Shown here: positions 1 to 7,761 of the stretch, one piece after another
How positions within the stretch are numbered: the first letter of the stretch is position 1
How the letters are laid out: every line of letters starts with the position of its first letter
DNA from: Streptantibioticus silvisoli
Lineage (GTDB): Bacteria > Actinomycetota > Actinomycetes > Streptomycetales > Streptomycetaceae
NCBI RefSeq assembly: GCF_027947535.2
Contig: NZ_JAAGKO020000022.1
Span: 61,723-125,722 of the forward strand
Direction: 5' to 3'
Length of the DNA stretch: 64,000 nt
Program-made: the position numbers and the translations under genes
Notes under the pieces: model-generated
The model's input: only the letters and a program-made list of their open reading frames with translations
Databases searched by the model: none
What the model was told of the DNA's origin: nothing

Positions 1-338
1 ATGCGGCCGAGGGACATCACGTCCATCGCCGGTACGAGGACGGCGCCGCCGGCCTGGCCGATGGCGCGTTCGGTGGCGTCGGCGTCGTCGGACGCGAAGT
101 ACGTGGTCCACATCGTGGGCGGTGCCGGCTCGTCGCCCATGGCCTTCGCGGACATGACACCGGCCACCGGCTTGCCCTGCATCATGCAGACCGAGTACCC
201 GCCGGTCTCCGGCGGTCCTATCTCGCCCGACCACCCCAGGAAGCGCGCGTAGAAGTCCAGAGCGCCCTGCTGGTCGGGCACGACGAGGTCGATCCAGCAG
301 GGGGTGCCGGGCTGGTACGGGGTCTTCATCTCAGGCAT
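1..338 (-). CDS. VOC (glyoxalase/bleomycin-resistance-like) protein, 3' end cut by the window edge
   Basis: The first 112 codons are present, from ATG at 338, with a GGAGG ribosome site 6 bases upstream. The N-terminus reads MPEMKTPYQPGTPCWIDLVV and continues with DQQGALDFYARFLGW, the usual first beta-alpha-beta unit of a vicinal-oxygen-chelate domain. A second segment with PPTMWTTYFASDDADA starts the next unit. Proteins of this type with a PGTPCWIDL start are common in Streptomyces and usually have two VOC modules of about 130 residues each. The substrate cannot be told from this fragment. An AT-rich stretch at about 365-425 is the likely promoter region. The family call is good; the function is unknown. 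Confidence 0.8.
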   Translation of the reverse strand, partial: MPEMKTPYQPGTPCWIDLVVPDQQGALDFYARFLGWSGEIGPPETGGYSVCMMQGKPVAGVMSAKAMGDEPAPPTMWTTYFASDDADATERAIGQAGGAVLVPAMDVMSLGR

Positions 339-552
339 GCGTACCTCCAGGGGTGGGTTCTGGCCTATCGGCTACTTGCCCGAAATGCCATCTATTACCC
401 CTTATACGGATGATGATCTGACGAAATCACCACTCCCCACCGGTACGTCCGCTTCACCGCTCCCCGCCGGCACGCCCGCCGCGCCCGCCGCGCCGCCCGG
501 TACACGCACCGCTCCGGTACGCACGCGCCCCGCCGCCCAGTACACGCGTCCC

Positions 553-709
553 CGTCGTTACGTACACATATCGATCCATCCGGTACCTGTCCCGCCGGTA
601 TGCCCGCGTCCCGTCGTGACGTACACGCACCGATCCGTCCCGTACACGCACCCCTTCGTTACGTACACGGCCCGCCGCCCCCGCACGGGCGCCCCGTCGT
701 TACGCACGC
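553..709. repeat. Four-copy degenerate repeat (CGTCGTTACGTACAC) in the 339-733 intergenic gap
   Basis: The 395-base gap between the VOC gene and the hydrolase holds no credible gene. It has four near-identical 15-mers at 553-567, 612-626, 655-669 and 695-709 (CGTCGTTACGTACAC and one- to three-base variants). They are 40-60 bases apart and embedded in shorter TACACGC echoes from about 500 onward. This looks like a decaying tandem array rather than a set of operators. Confidence 0.6.
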
Positions 710-733
710 GCACCCCCGCCCCAAACACGCCCC

Positions 734-1558
734 TCAGCGATCCCCCTCCGTCAGGAAGGCCGCCGCGCGGTCGCCCCAGGTGCGCAGGTCGGCCGGGGTG
801 GAGGCGACCTCCAGGCGGGCGTCGGGCAGGGTGGCGGCGAGCGTCTCGGCGGTGGAGACCGGGTGGCCGGGGTCGTCGGCCCAGGCCAGCACGAGTACCG
901 GCAGGTCCAGCGCGCGCAGCAGGTCGACGGCGGGCAGGTCGGTGGCGGCCGCGCCGCGCAGCACGGTGGCCAGCAGGGCGGGGGAGACCTGCGGCGCCGG
1001 CGGGTAGCCGGACAGGCCGGCGAACACCGCCGGGACCGGGCGCAGCGCCGCCAGCCGCTGGAAGGACTCCGGGCCGACACGTTCCGCGAAGTCGGCCGCC
1101 TCACGGTAGAGGTGGGCCTGTTCGGCACGGGTGGCCCACCCGGTCGGCGGCGCGGTCAGGACCAGCCGCTCGAAGCGGTCCGGCGCCTTCAGGGCCGCGT
1201 ACAGCAGGGTCGCGGTGCCCATGGAGCAGCCGATGCCGGCCACCGGTCCGCCACCGGAGAGCCGGTCGGTCAGGGCGATGAGGTCGTCCGCGAGGCGGGG
1301 CCAGGCGTACACCTCGGGCAGCGCTTCGCCGGCCGAGCGGCCGTGGCCGCGGGCGTCGTAGCGGACGAGCCGGCGGCCGGCGCGGACGACCGGGGACCAG
1401 TCGAGCATCCCGGCGTCCTCCATCGCGTGGCCGCTGCCGGTCAGGCCGTGCGCGAAGACCGCGAGCGGACCGCTGCCCTGCTCGGTCCAGCTCAGCCGGG
1501 TGCCGCGTACCTCGGCCTGGTGGCGGGTGACGGGCCGGCCGGCCCCCGGTGACGTCAT
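734..1558 (-). CDS. Alpha/beta-fold hydrolase, 274 aa, without the usual catalytic histidine
   Basis: The alpha/beta hydrolase fold is clear. It has an oxyanion HG at residues 37-38, a cap-preceding ARGHGRS at 69-75, the nucleophile elbow GCSMG at 110-114 (Ser112), and an acid strand VLAWADDPGHP with Asp228 or Asp229. In the usual family pattern a His lies about 25 residues after the acid, in a G-H turn before the last helix. Here that position reads EVASTPADLRTWGDRAAAFL with no His. The only nearby His (232) directly follows the acid. ATG at 1558 has GAGGAG 5-10 bases upstream. The protein may be non-catalytic, or use a displaced base. The substrate is unknown. The methyltransferase gene on the same strand ends about 70 bases upstream, so co-transcription is possible. 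Confidence 0.8.
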   Translation of the reverse strand: MTSPGAGRPVTRHQAEVRGTRLSWTEQGSGPLAVFAHGLTGSGHAMEDAGMLDWSPVVRAGRRLVRYDARGHGRSAGEALPEVYAWPRLADDLIALTDRLSGGGPVAGIGCSMGTATLLYAALKAPDRFERLVLTAPPTGWATRAEQAHLYREAADFAERVGPESFQRLAALRPVPAVFAGLSGYPPAPQVSPALLATVLRGAAATDLPAVDLLRALDLPVLVLAWADDPGHPVSTAETLAATLPDARLEVASTPADLRTWGDRAAAFLTEGDR

Positions 1559-1601
1559 GGCGCTCCTCGGGTCGTCGGGCGGATCGTCAGGAGGCGGATG
1601 A

Positions 1602-1658
1602 TCAGGCGATCGTGGCGTGGCGGCGGATCGTCAGGCGATCGTGGCGTGGCGGCGGATC
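1602..1658. repeat. Tandem 28-bp duplication covering the last codons and stop of the methyltransferase gene
   Basis: Positions 1602-1629 and 1631-1658 are identical over 28 bases with one base between them. Read on the minus strand, the copy at 1658-1631 encodes the end of the methyltransferase (IRRHATIA and stop). The copy at 1629-1602 repeats the same codons and stop after the gene. This looks like a recent slippage duplication. Confidence 0.85.
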
Positions 1659-2308
1659 CAGGCGTGCATGGCGATCGCGGCGGCGGCACCGGCGTTGATC
1701 GACCGGGTGGAGCCGAACTGCGCGATGGAGCAGACGGTCGAGACGTGGGAGCGCGCCTCGTCGGTGAGCCCGGGGCCCTCCTGGCCGAAGAGCAGCACGC
1801 AGTGGCGGGGGATGTCGGCGGTCTCCAGCGGGACCGAGCCGGGCAGGTTGTCGATGCCGATGACCGGCAGTCCGGTCGCGGCGGCCCACTCGCCGAGCGT
1901 GCCGATGCTTTCGTGGTGCCGCAGGTGCTGGTAGCGGTCGGTGACCATCGCGCCGCGCCGGTTCCAGCGGCGGCGGCCGACGATGTGGACCTCCTTGGCC
2001 GCGAAGGCGTTGGCGGTCCGCACGACGGAACCGATGTTGAAGTCGTGGCCCCAGTTCTCGACGGCCACGTGGAAGTCGTGGCGCCGGGTGTCGAGGTCGG
2101 CGACGATCGCCTCGCGGGTCCAGTAACGGTAGGCGTCGACGACGTTGCGCCGGTCGCCGTGGGCCAGCAGTTCCGGGTCGTGGCGCGGGTCGTCCGGCCA
2201 CGGCCGCGGGTGCGGGCCGACGCCGATCCGGGCGCCCGCGTCGTCGTGCACGGGCGCCTCGTCGTACTGGAACGGCTCACCGTCCACCGGAAACTCGCTG
2301 ATGCTCAC
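1631..2308 (-). CDS. SpoU/TrmH-family tRNA/rRNA 2'-O-methyltransferase, 225 aa
   Basis: This is a SPOUT-fold RNA 2'-O-ribose methyltransferase of the TrmH group, acting on tRNA or rRNA with S-adenosylmethionine. Motif 1 is NIGSVVRTANAF (91-102), with the Asn and Arg used by the family. Motif 2 is LFGQEGPGLT (173-182) and motif 3 is RSINAGAAAAIAMHAW near the C-terminus. The N-terminal 60 residues are acidic and His/Pro-rich, and lie outside the catalytic core. The GTG start at 2308 overlaps the stop of the HTTM gene by four bases (GTGA), which implies translational coupling. The last nine codons are duplicated just downstream. The target nucleotide cannot be deduced. Confidence 0.85.
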   Translation of the reverse strand: MSISEFPVDGEPFQYDEAPVHDDAGARIGVGPHPRPWPDDPRHDPELLAHGDRRNVVDAYRYWTREAIVADLDTRRHDFHVAVENWGHDFNIGSVVRTANAFAAKEVHIVGRRRWNRRGAMVTDRYQHLRHHESIGTLGEWAAATGLPVIGIDNLPGSVPLETADIPRHCVLLFGQEGPGLTDEARSHVSTVCSIAQFGSTRSINAGAAAAIAMHAWIRRHATIA

Positions 2309-3561
2309 CCCAAGAGGGTAGACGCGGCGGCCTCCGGCTCCCGACGCTGCGCGGGTACGCGACCGCGCCGCCCGGAACCCGACAGCAGGCCGGTGGCCCG
2401 GGAGGCGAACCACAGCAGGAAGGACGTCGGCAGGAACACCGCGTCGGCGGAGATCATCGCCAGCGAGAAGAACGGCAGGCCCAGCGTCACCGCGATGCCC
2501 GCGTGCTCGCACATCATCAGCACCAGCAGCACGTTCTTCGCCTTGCGGTTCAGCAGCGTGAACGGGAAGGCGACCTGCACGATCACCGTGCCGTAGGTGA
2601 TCACCATGACCACCAGGCCGCTGGCCGCCAGCAGGTGGGAGAACGCCGGCCAGGGCGTGAAGTCGTTGATGTGCAGCGGGTAGTACAGCGCAGTGCCGTC
2701 CTGCCAGTGCGACCCCTGGATCTTGAACCAGCCGGCGTCCGCGTAGATGAAGCAGACCTCCACGACGATCACCAGCATCGCGCCGGCGTGCATCAGGTTG
2801 GCGACCATGTCCGCGACGGTGCGCGGCTCGCCGGCGGCGTACCGGCCCAGCAGCCACCACAGGGCCTGCGCGGCCAGCGCCACCCAGAAGGCCACCGCCC
2901 AGAAGCCGCTGACCAGTCCGGTCGCGGTGACCGCCACCAGGCAGACCGCGCCGGCCGCCCACAGCACCAGGCCCGTCCGGTCCGTCGCCCCCGGCCGGCC
3001 CTCGGCGGCCCGCCGGCGCGCGCGGCGCGAGTCGAGCGACCAGACCTGCCCGCAGCGGGCGAAGACGAGGTAGATGGCCATGATGTGCAGCACGTTGTCG
3101 CCGCCGTCGCCCTCGAAGACGCTGCGGTTCTGCAACGACAGCACGCCGATCATGAAGAACAGCGCGGAGGTGCGGGTCCGCCAGCCCAGCAACAGCGACA
3201 GCGCGGACAGGATCGCGCCGGTGTAGACGATCTCGAACCACAGCCGGCTGTCGGACCACATCAGCACGGTGAACGCGTGGTTGGTGCCGATCAGCGCCTT
3301 GGCCATCGACCAGCTCCACGGCGAGCCCGGCCCGTACAGCTCGTCGCGGTGCGGCCACTCGCGCAGCAGGAAGAGCAGCTCGGTCAGCGCGAAGCCGATG
3401 CGTATGACGGCCGTCTGGTACGGCGCGACCGTGGTGCCGGTGACCTTCGCCAGGCCGCGGGCGATGAAGCGGTCGAGAGCACCGGGCAGCCCCGCGAACG
3501 GCGAGGGCGGGAGCCCGTCGGCGGTCGCGGCGGGACGGGACGCGGGGGACGGGTGGCTCAC
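2305..3561 (-). CDS. HTTM-domain integral membrane protein, 418 aa
   Basis: This polytopic membrane protein of the HTTM family (horizontally transferred transmembrane domain, related to vitamin-K-dependent gamma-carboxylase) has several long hydrophobic helices between about residues 50 and 390. Family landmarks include the Arg-rich first helix AVIRIGFALTELLFLLREWP, a YGPGSPW turn and the segment WSDSRLWFEIVYTGAI. The GTG start at 3561 shares GTGA with the stop of the DUF5819 gene. Its own stop shares GTGA with the methyltransferase start. HTTM and DUF5819 genes are regular neighbours in Streptomyces, so the two proteins probably work together in the membrane. Their activity is unknown. The C-terminus is Arg/Glu-rich. 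Confidence 0.85.
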   Translation of the reverse strand: MSHPSPASRPAATADGLPPSPFAGLPGALDRFIARGLAKVTGTTVAPYQTAVIRIGFALTELLFLLREWPHRDELYGPGSPWSWSMAKALIGTNHAFTVLMWSDSRLWFEIVYTGAILSALSLLLGWRTRTSALFFMIGVLSLQNRSVFEGDGGDNVLHIMAIYLVFARCGQVWSLDSRRARRRAAEGRPGATDRTGLVLWAAGAVCLVAVTATGLVSGFWAVAFWVALAAQALWWLLGRYAAGEPRTVADMVANLMHAGAMLVIVVEVCFIYADAGWFKIQGSHWQDGTALYYPLHINDFTPWPAFSHLLAASGLVVMVITYGTVIVQVAFPFTLLNRKAKNVLLVLMMCEHAGIAVTLGLPFFSLAMISADAVFLPTSFLLWFASRATGLLSGSGRRGRVPAQRREPEAAASTLLG

Positions 3562-4748
3562 GTGAAGTCCTCGGGAGTGACGGTCCACCACGACAGGAGG
3601 CGGTAGCTGGTGCCGGTGGCGGTCTTCTGCGCGCTCCAGTTCGGCGAGGCGACCGGCGTGGTCGCCACCCGCACCTGGAACCGCTGCACGGTGCCGCCGT
3701 TGAGGTGCTGCCCGAAGCGCTGGGCCACGATGCGCAGCAGGTACTGCTGGGACAGCGTGCCGCGCAGGCCGATCGGCCGGTCCTGGCTGTCGTGCGCCGA
3801 GGCGTAGAAGTCCCAGGCGCGGCGCAGTTCGTTCTGCACGGTGTGGCTCGGTATGGGGTCGTGCCTGATCTTCGCGATGTCGATCGCGGTCAGGTCGACC
3901 CAGCCGGTGGTGCTCGTGCCGCCGGCCGGCGTGCTGATCGCGGCCCGCGCCTCGACGTCGGTGTTGATCTGCACCGGGTCCGGCGCGAACAGTTTCCAGT
4001 TCTGCTCGAACTCCGGGTAGATGTAGTCGCTGACCGCCTGCGCGTGCTCCGTGGAGACGGTGTTGGTGGGCGCGACGTGCAGGAAGACCATCCCGATGTG
4101 GAAGACCGCGCCCACCGCGATGACGGCCACCGCGAGCGCGACGACCAGCCGCCCCGGCAACGACAGGCTCCCCAGGGCGCCGGCTTCGTAGTCACCGGTG
4201 CTGTCGGGGTCGGGGCCGGTCCCGTCCTCACCGGCGAGGACGCTGCCGGAGGCGGAGGCGGAGGCGCCGGGGACGGAGGCGGGGATGCCGGTGCTGTCCT
4301 CACCGGTGAGGGTGCCGCCGGCGCCGGTGACCGTCCCGCCGGCACCGGGGACGGAGGTACCGCGGGCGTCGGCACCGCGGGCGTCGGCACCGCGGGCGTC
4401 GGCACCGCCGGGTATGCGGTCGCCGGCGGGGGCGTCCTCACCGGTGCGCGGGTCCGTGGCGCCGGGCGCCGGGCGCTCCTGCGGCAGCGGGACTCCCCAG
4501 GTCAGCGGCGTGCCGCCCGGCTGGGGGTCCTCGTGCGGCTGGGGGCGCTCCTGCGGCCGGGGCCGTTCGTCCAGCGGCGGGCGCTCGTGCGGCAGCGGCG
4601 GGCCGGACCGCGGGTGCCCGGCCTCACCGCCGGCGGCAGGGGCGTCGGGTCGGCCGGCGTCCGGTCGCCGGTCGCCGTCCGGTCCCGGTACCGGCGGGGT
4701 GGCGGACGGTGGCGTCCCGTGCGCCGCCCGGTCCTCGGGTGGCTCCAT
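3558..4748 (-). CDS. DUF5819-family membrane-anchored protein with a long Pro/Gly/Asp-rich N-terminus, 396 aa
   Basis: The C-terminal half is the DUF5819 domain. A membrane helix (LVVALAVAVIAVGAVFHIGMVF, about 200-221) is followed by the family signature HVAPTNTVS and YPEFEQNWKLFAPDP, then an external beta-rich domain. The first 190 residues are low-complexity and include a triple GADAR repeat, encoded by a short tandem repeat at 4366-4402, and many Pro-Gln-Glu-Arg units. This cytoplasmic tail is much longer than the domain needs. ATG at 4748 has a GGGGAA ribosome site. It is the first gene of the coupled DUF5819-HTTM-methyltransferase unit and diverges from paaA. Confidence 0.8.
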   Translation of the reverse strand: MEPPEDRAAHGTPPSATPPVPGPDGDRRPDAGRPDAPAAGGEAGHPRSGPPLPHERPPLDERPRPQERPQPHEDPQPGGTPLTWGVPLPQERPAPGATDPRTGEDAPAGDRIPGGADARGADARGADARGTSVPGAGGTVTGAGGTLTGEDSTGIPASVPGASASASGSVLAGEDGTGPDPDSTGDYEAGALGSLSLPGRLVVALAVAVIAVGAVFHIGMVFLHVAPTNTVSTEHAQAVSDYIYPEFEQNWKLFAPDPVQINTDVEARAAISTPAGGTSTTGWVDLTAIDIAKIRHDPIPSHTVQNELRRAWDFYASAHDSQDRPIGLRGTLSQQYLLRIVAQRFGQHLNGGTVQRFQVRVATTPVASPNWSAQKTATGTSYRLLSWWTVTPEDFT

Positions 4749-4911
4749 GTCGTTTCCCCGTTCCTCGTACTGGGATCCTCCCGGGTTTCCGGGATTCCCC
4801 GGGGGCCACTGCCCGGGCCCGCCTGTTCTTCGCGGGCCCCGTCCGCGAAGGCCGGTCCGTGCGCACGCGGAACGCTACTCATGCGGGCGCCGTGAAGACA
4901 GCGGTACGAGG

Positions 4912-4920
4912 TTATCCACA
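4912..4920 (+). promoter_or_regulatory. Perfect DnaA box (TTATCCACA) upstream of the paa promoter
   Basis: TTATCCACA matches the DnaA-box consensus exactly. It lies 17 bases upstream of the candidate paa -35 hexamer and 164 bases upstream of the divergent DUF5819 start. It is a single site about 50 kb from oriC. Confidence 0.6.
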
Positions 4921-4936
4921 GGCCGCAGCCCCGGCC

Positions 4937-4982
4937 TTGACACCCCCGCCCGAGCGGCAGAACATTGAACCGAACGATCGGT
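4937..4982 (+). promoter_or_regulatory. Candidate paa promoter with a PaaR-type operator
   Basis: TTGACA at 4937-4942 is followed after 18 bases by AACATT at 4961-4966, a weak -10. The palindrome ACCGAACGATCGGT lies at 4969-4982, where transcription would start. It fits the pattern ACCG-NN-CG-NN-CGGT that I recall for the TetR-type phenylacetate repressor PaaR of actinobacteria. Such a repressor is usually released by phenylacetyl-CoA. No paaR gene is in the window, so the regulator would have to lie elsewhere. Confidence 0.65.
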
Positions 4983-5015
4983 CGGGAGCAGGGTTCAGGA
5001 GCAGGGGAGGCCGCG

Positions 5016-6013
<998 letters not shown>

Positions 6014-6017
<4 letters not shown>

Positions 6018-6310
6018 ACGGCGCGACCAGCACTGAGGGCCCGCTGTGGGAGGTCTTCGTCCGCAGCAGGCGGGGCCTGAGTCACACCCACGCGGGCAGC
6101 CTGCACGCGCCCGACGCCACGATGGCGCTGCGCAACGCCCGCGACCTGTACACCCGGCGCGGCGAGGGCGTGTCCATCTGGGTGGTGCCCGCCACCGCGG
6201 TGATCGCCTCCTCGCCGGACGAGAAGGACCCGTTCTTCGACCCGGCCGCCGACAAGGCGTACCGGCATCCGACGTTCTACGAGATCCCGGAAGGGGTGAA
6301 GCACCTGTGA
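6014..6310 (+). CDS. paaB: 1,2-phenylacetyl-CoA epoxidase subunit PaaB, 98 aa
   Basis: PaaB is a small non-catalytic subunit thought to bridge PaaA-PaaC heterodimers in the epoxidase. The N-terminus [21 protein letters not shown] is the family signature, and [22 protein letters not shown] continues it. The C-terminal [19 protein letters not shown] is also conserved. The length fits the family. The start overlaps paaA by four bases and the end overlaps paaC by four bases (GTGA), so its synthesis is coupled to its partners. Confidence 0.95.
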
Positions 6311-7041
6311 GCACCCCGGTGTTCCTGACCGGCCGGGCCGCCGACGCGGCGGTGGCCCTCGGCGACGACGCGCTGGTGCTCTCCCACCGGCTCGGCGAAT
6401 GGGCCGGCCACGCGCCGATGCTGGAGGAGGAGGTCGCGCTCGCCAACATCGCGCTCGACCTGCTCGGCCAGGCACGCTTCCTGTACTCGCTGGCCGGCGA
6501 CGAGGACGAACTCGCCTACCTGCGTGAGGAACGCGCCTTCCGCAACGCCCAGTTGGTGGAGCGCCCCAACGGCGACTTCGCGTCGACCATCGCACGGCAG
6601 CTGTACTTCTCCAGCTACCAGGAGCTGCTGTACACCGAACTCGCCTCGGCGGAGGGCGAGTTGGCGCCGCTAGCCGCGAAGGCGGTCAAGGAGGTCGCCT
6701 ACCACCGCGACCACGCCGTGCAGTGGACGCTGCGGCTGGGCGACGGCACCGCCGAGAGCAGCCGCCGCATGCAGGCCGCGCTGACCGACCTGTGGCGGTA
6801 CACCGGTGAACTCTTCGACCCGGTCGAGGGGTTGCCGGTGGACACCGCCGCGCTGCGCGAACCGTGGCTGGCGTCGGTCTCCGCCGTGGTGCGGCAGGCG
6901 ACGCTGACCCTGCCGGACGGCCCGGACCGGTCCGGCTGGACGGCCGGCGGCGGGCGGCACGGCATCCACACCGAGGCGTTCGGCCGCATGATCGCCGAGA
7001 TGCAGCACCTGCACCGCGCCCACCCCGGAGCGACCTGGTGA
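6307..7041 (+). CDS. paaC: 1,2-phenylacetyl-CoA epoxidase structural subunit PaaC, 244 aa
   Basis: PaaC is the PaaA-like helical partner that has lost the iron centre and forms the stable AC core of the epoxidase. Typical segments are LVLSHRLGEWAGHAPMLEEE (residues 23-42), ANIALDLLGQARFLY, AYLREERAFRNAQLVERPNGDF and KAVKEVAYHRDHAVQWTLRLGDG. The end EAFGRMIAEMQHLHRAHPGATW matches the family terminus. GTG at 6307 and the stop at 7041 both lie in GTGA overlaps with paaB and paaD. Confidence 0.95.
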   Translation: MSTPVFLTGRAADAAVALGDDALVLSHRLGEWAGHAPMLEEEVALANIALDLLGQARFLYSLAGDEDELAYLREERAFRNAQLVERPNGDFASTIARQLYFSSYQELLYTELASAEGELAPLAAKAVKEVAYHRDHAVQWTLRLGDGTAESSRRMQAALTDLWRYTGELFDPVEGLPVDTAALREPWLASVSAVVRQATLTLPDGPDRSGWTAGGGRHGIHTEAFGRMIAEMQHLHRAHPGATW

Positions 7042-7754
7042 CCGCCCGCCACGCCCCCGCCCCGGCGACCGACGCGGCCGGCCCGGCACCGGACGAGACG
7101 GCCACGCCGGACGCCACCACGGCACCGGAGACCACCGCGCCGGACACCACCACCGCACCGGGCAACACCGCCACGCCGGACGCCACTGCGTCCGACGACC
7201 CCGCCACGTCCGACGACCCCGCCACGTCCGACGGCCTCGCCGCGCCGGACGGCTTCAGCGTGTTGGAGGCGCGGTTGCGCCGGATAGCGGGGGCGGTGCC
7301 GGATCCGGAGCTGCCGATGCTGAGCCTGGACGAGCTGGGGGTGCTGCGGGGGCTGCGCCTGCTGGGGCCGGGACGGGTGGACGTGGAGCTGACGCCGACG
7401 TACACCGGCTGTCCCGCGGTGGCCACCATGGCCTCCGACATCACCGACCGGCTGCGCGAGCAGGGGATGGCCGAGGTCGCGGTGCGCACCGTGCTGGCGC
7501 CGGCCTGGTCCACGGACGCGATCAGCGCCGAGGGCCGCCGCAAGCTGGCCGAAGCGGGCATAGCCCCGCCGCGGCCGGGCGCGACCGGCCGGGCCGGCGA
7601 CCGGGGCCCGGTGTCGCTGGAGCTGTCGGTGCGCTGTCCGCACTGCGGTTCACTGGACACCACGTTGCTCAACCGCTTCTCCTCCACCGCGTGCAAGTCG
7701 CTGCGGCGGTGCGAGAGCTGCCGTGAACCGTTCGACCATTTCAAGGAGTTGTGA
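7038..7754 (+). CDS. paaD: Phenylacetyl-CoA epoxidase accessory protein PaaD with a long low-complexity N-terminus, 238 aa
   Basis: PaaD belongs to the MIP18/DUF59-related group that assists assembly or repair of iron centres in the epoxidase system. The domain starts near residue 75 (VLEARLRRIAGAVPDPELPMLSLDELGVLR) and contains the YTGCPA motif. The C-terminal zinc-ribbon-like part has CPHCGS and CESC pairs and ends CREPFDHFKEL. The unusual part is residues 1-72, almost only Ala, Thr, Pro and Asp with repeated TPDAT and DDPATS units. Family members are normally about 160-180 residues and lack this. GTG at 7038 overlaps the paaC stop. A later start within the tract cannot be excluded, but GTGA coupling favours this one. 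Confidence 0.9.
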   Translation: MTARHAPAPATDAAGPAPDETATPDATTAPETTAPDTTTAPGNTATPDATASDDPATSDDPATSDGLAAPDGFSVLEARLRRIAGAVPDPELPMLSLDELGVLRGLRLLGPGRVDVELTPTYTGCPAVATMASDITDRLREQGMAEVAVRTVLAPAWSTDAISAEGRRKLAEAGIAPPRPGATGRAGDRGPVSLELSVRCPHCGSLDTTLLNRFSSTACKSLRRCESCREPFDHFKEL

Positions 7755-7761
7755 GACCGAT

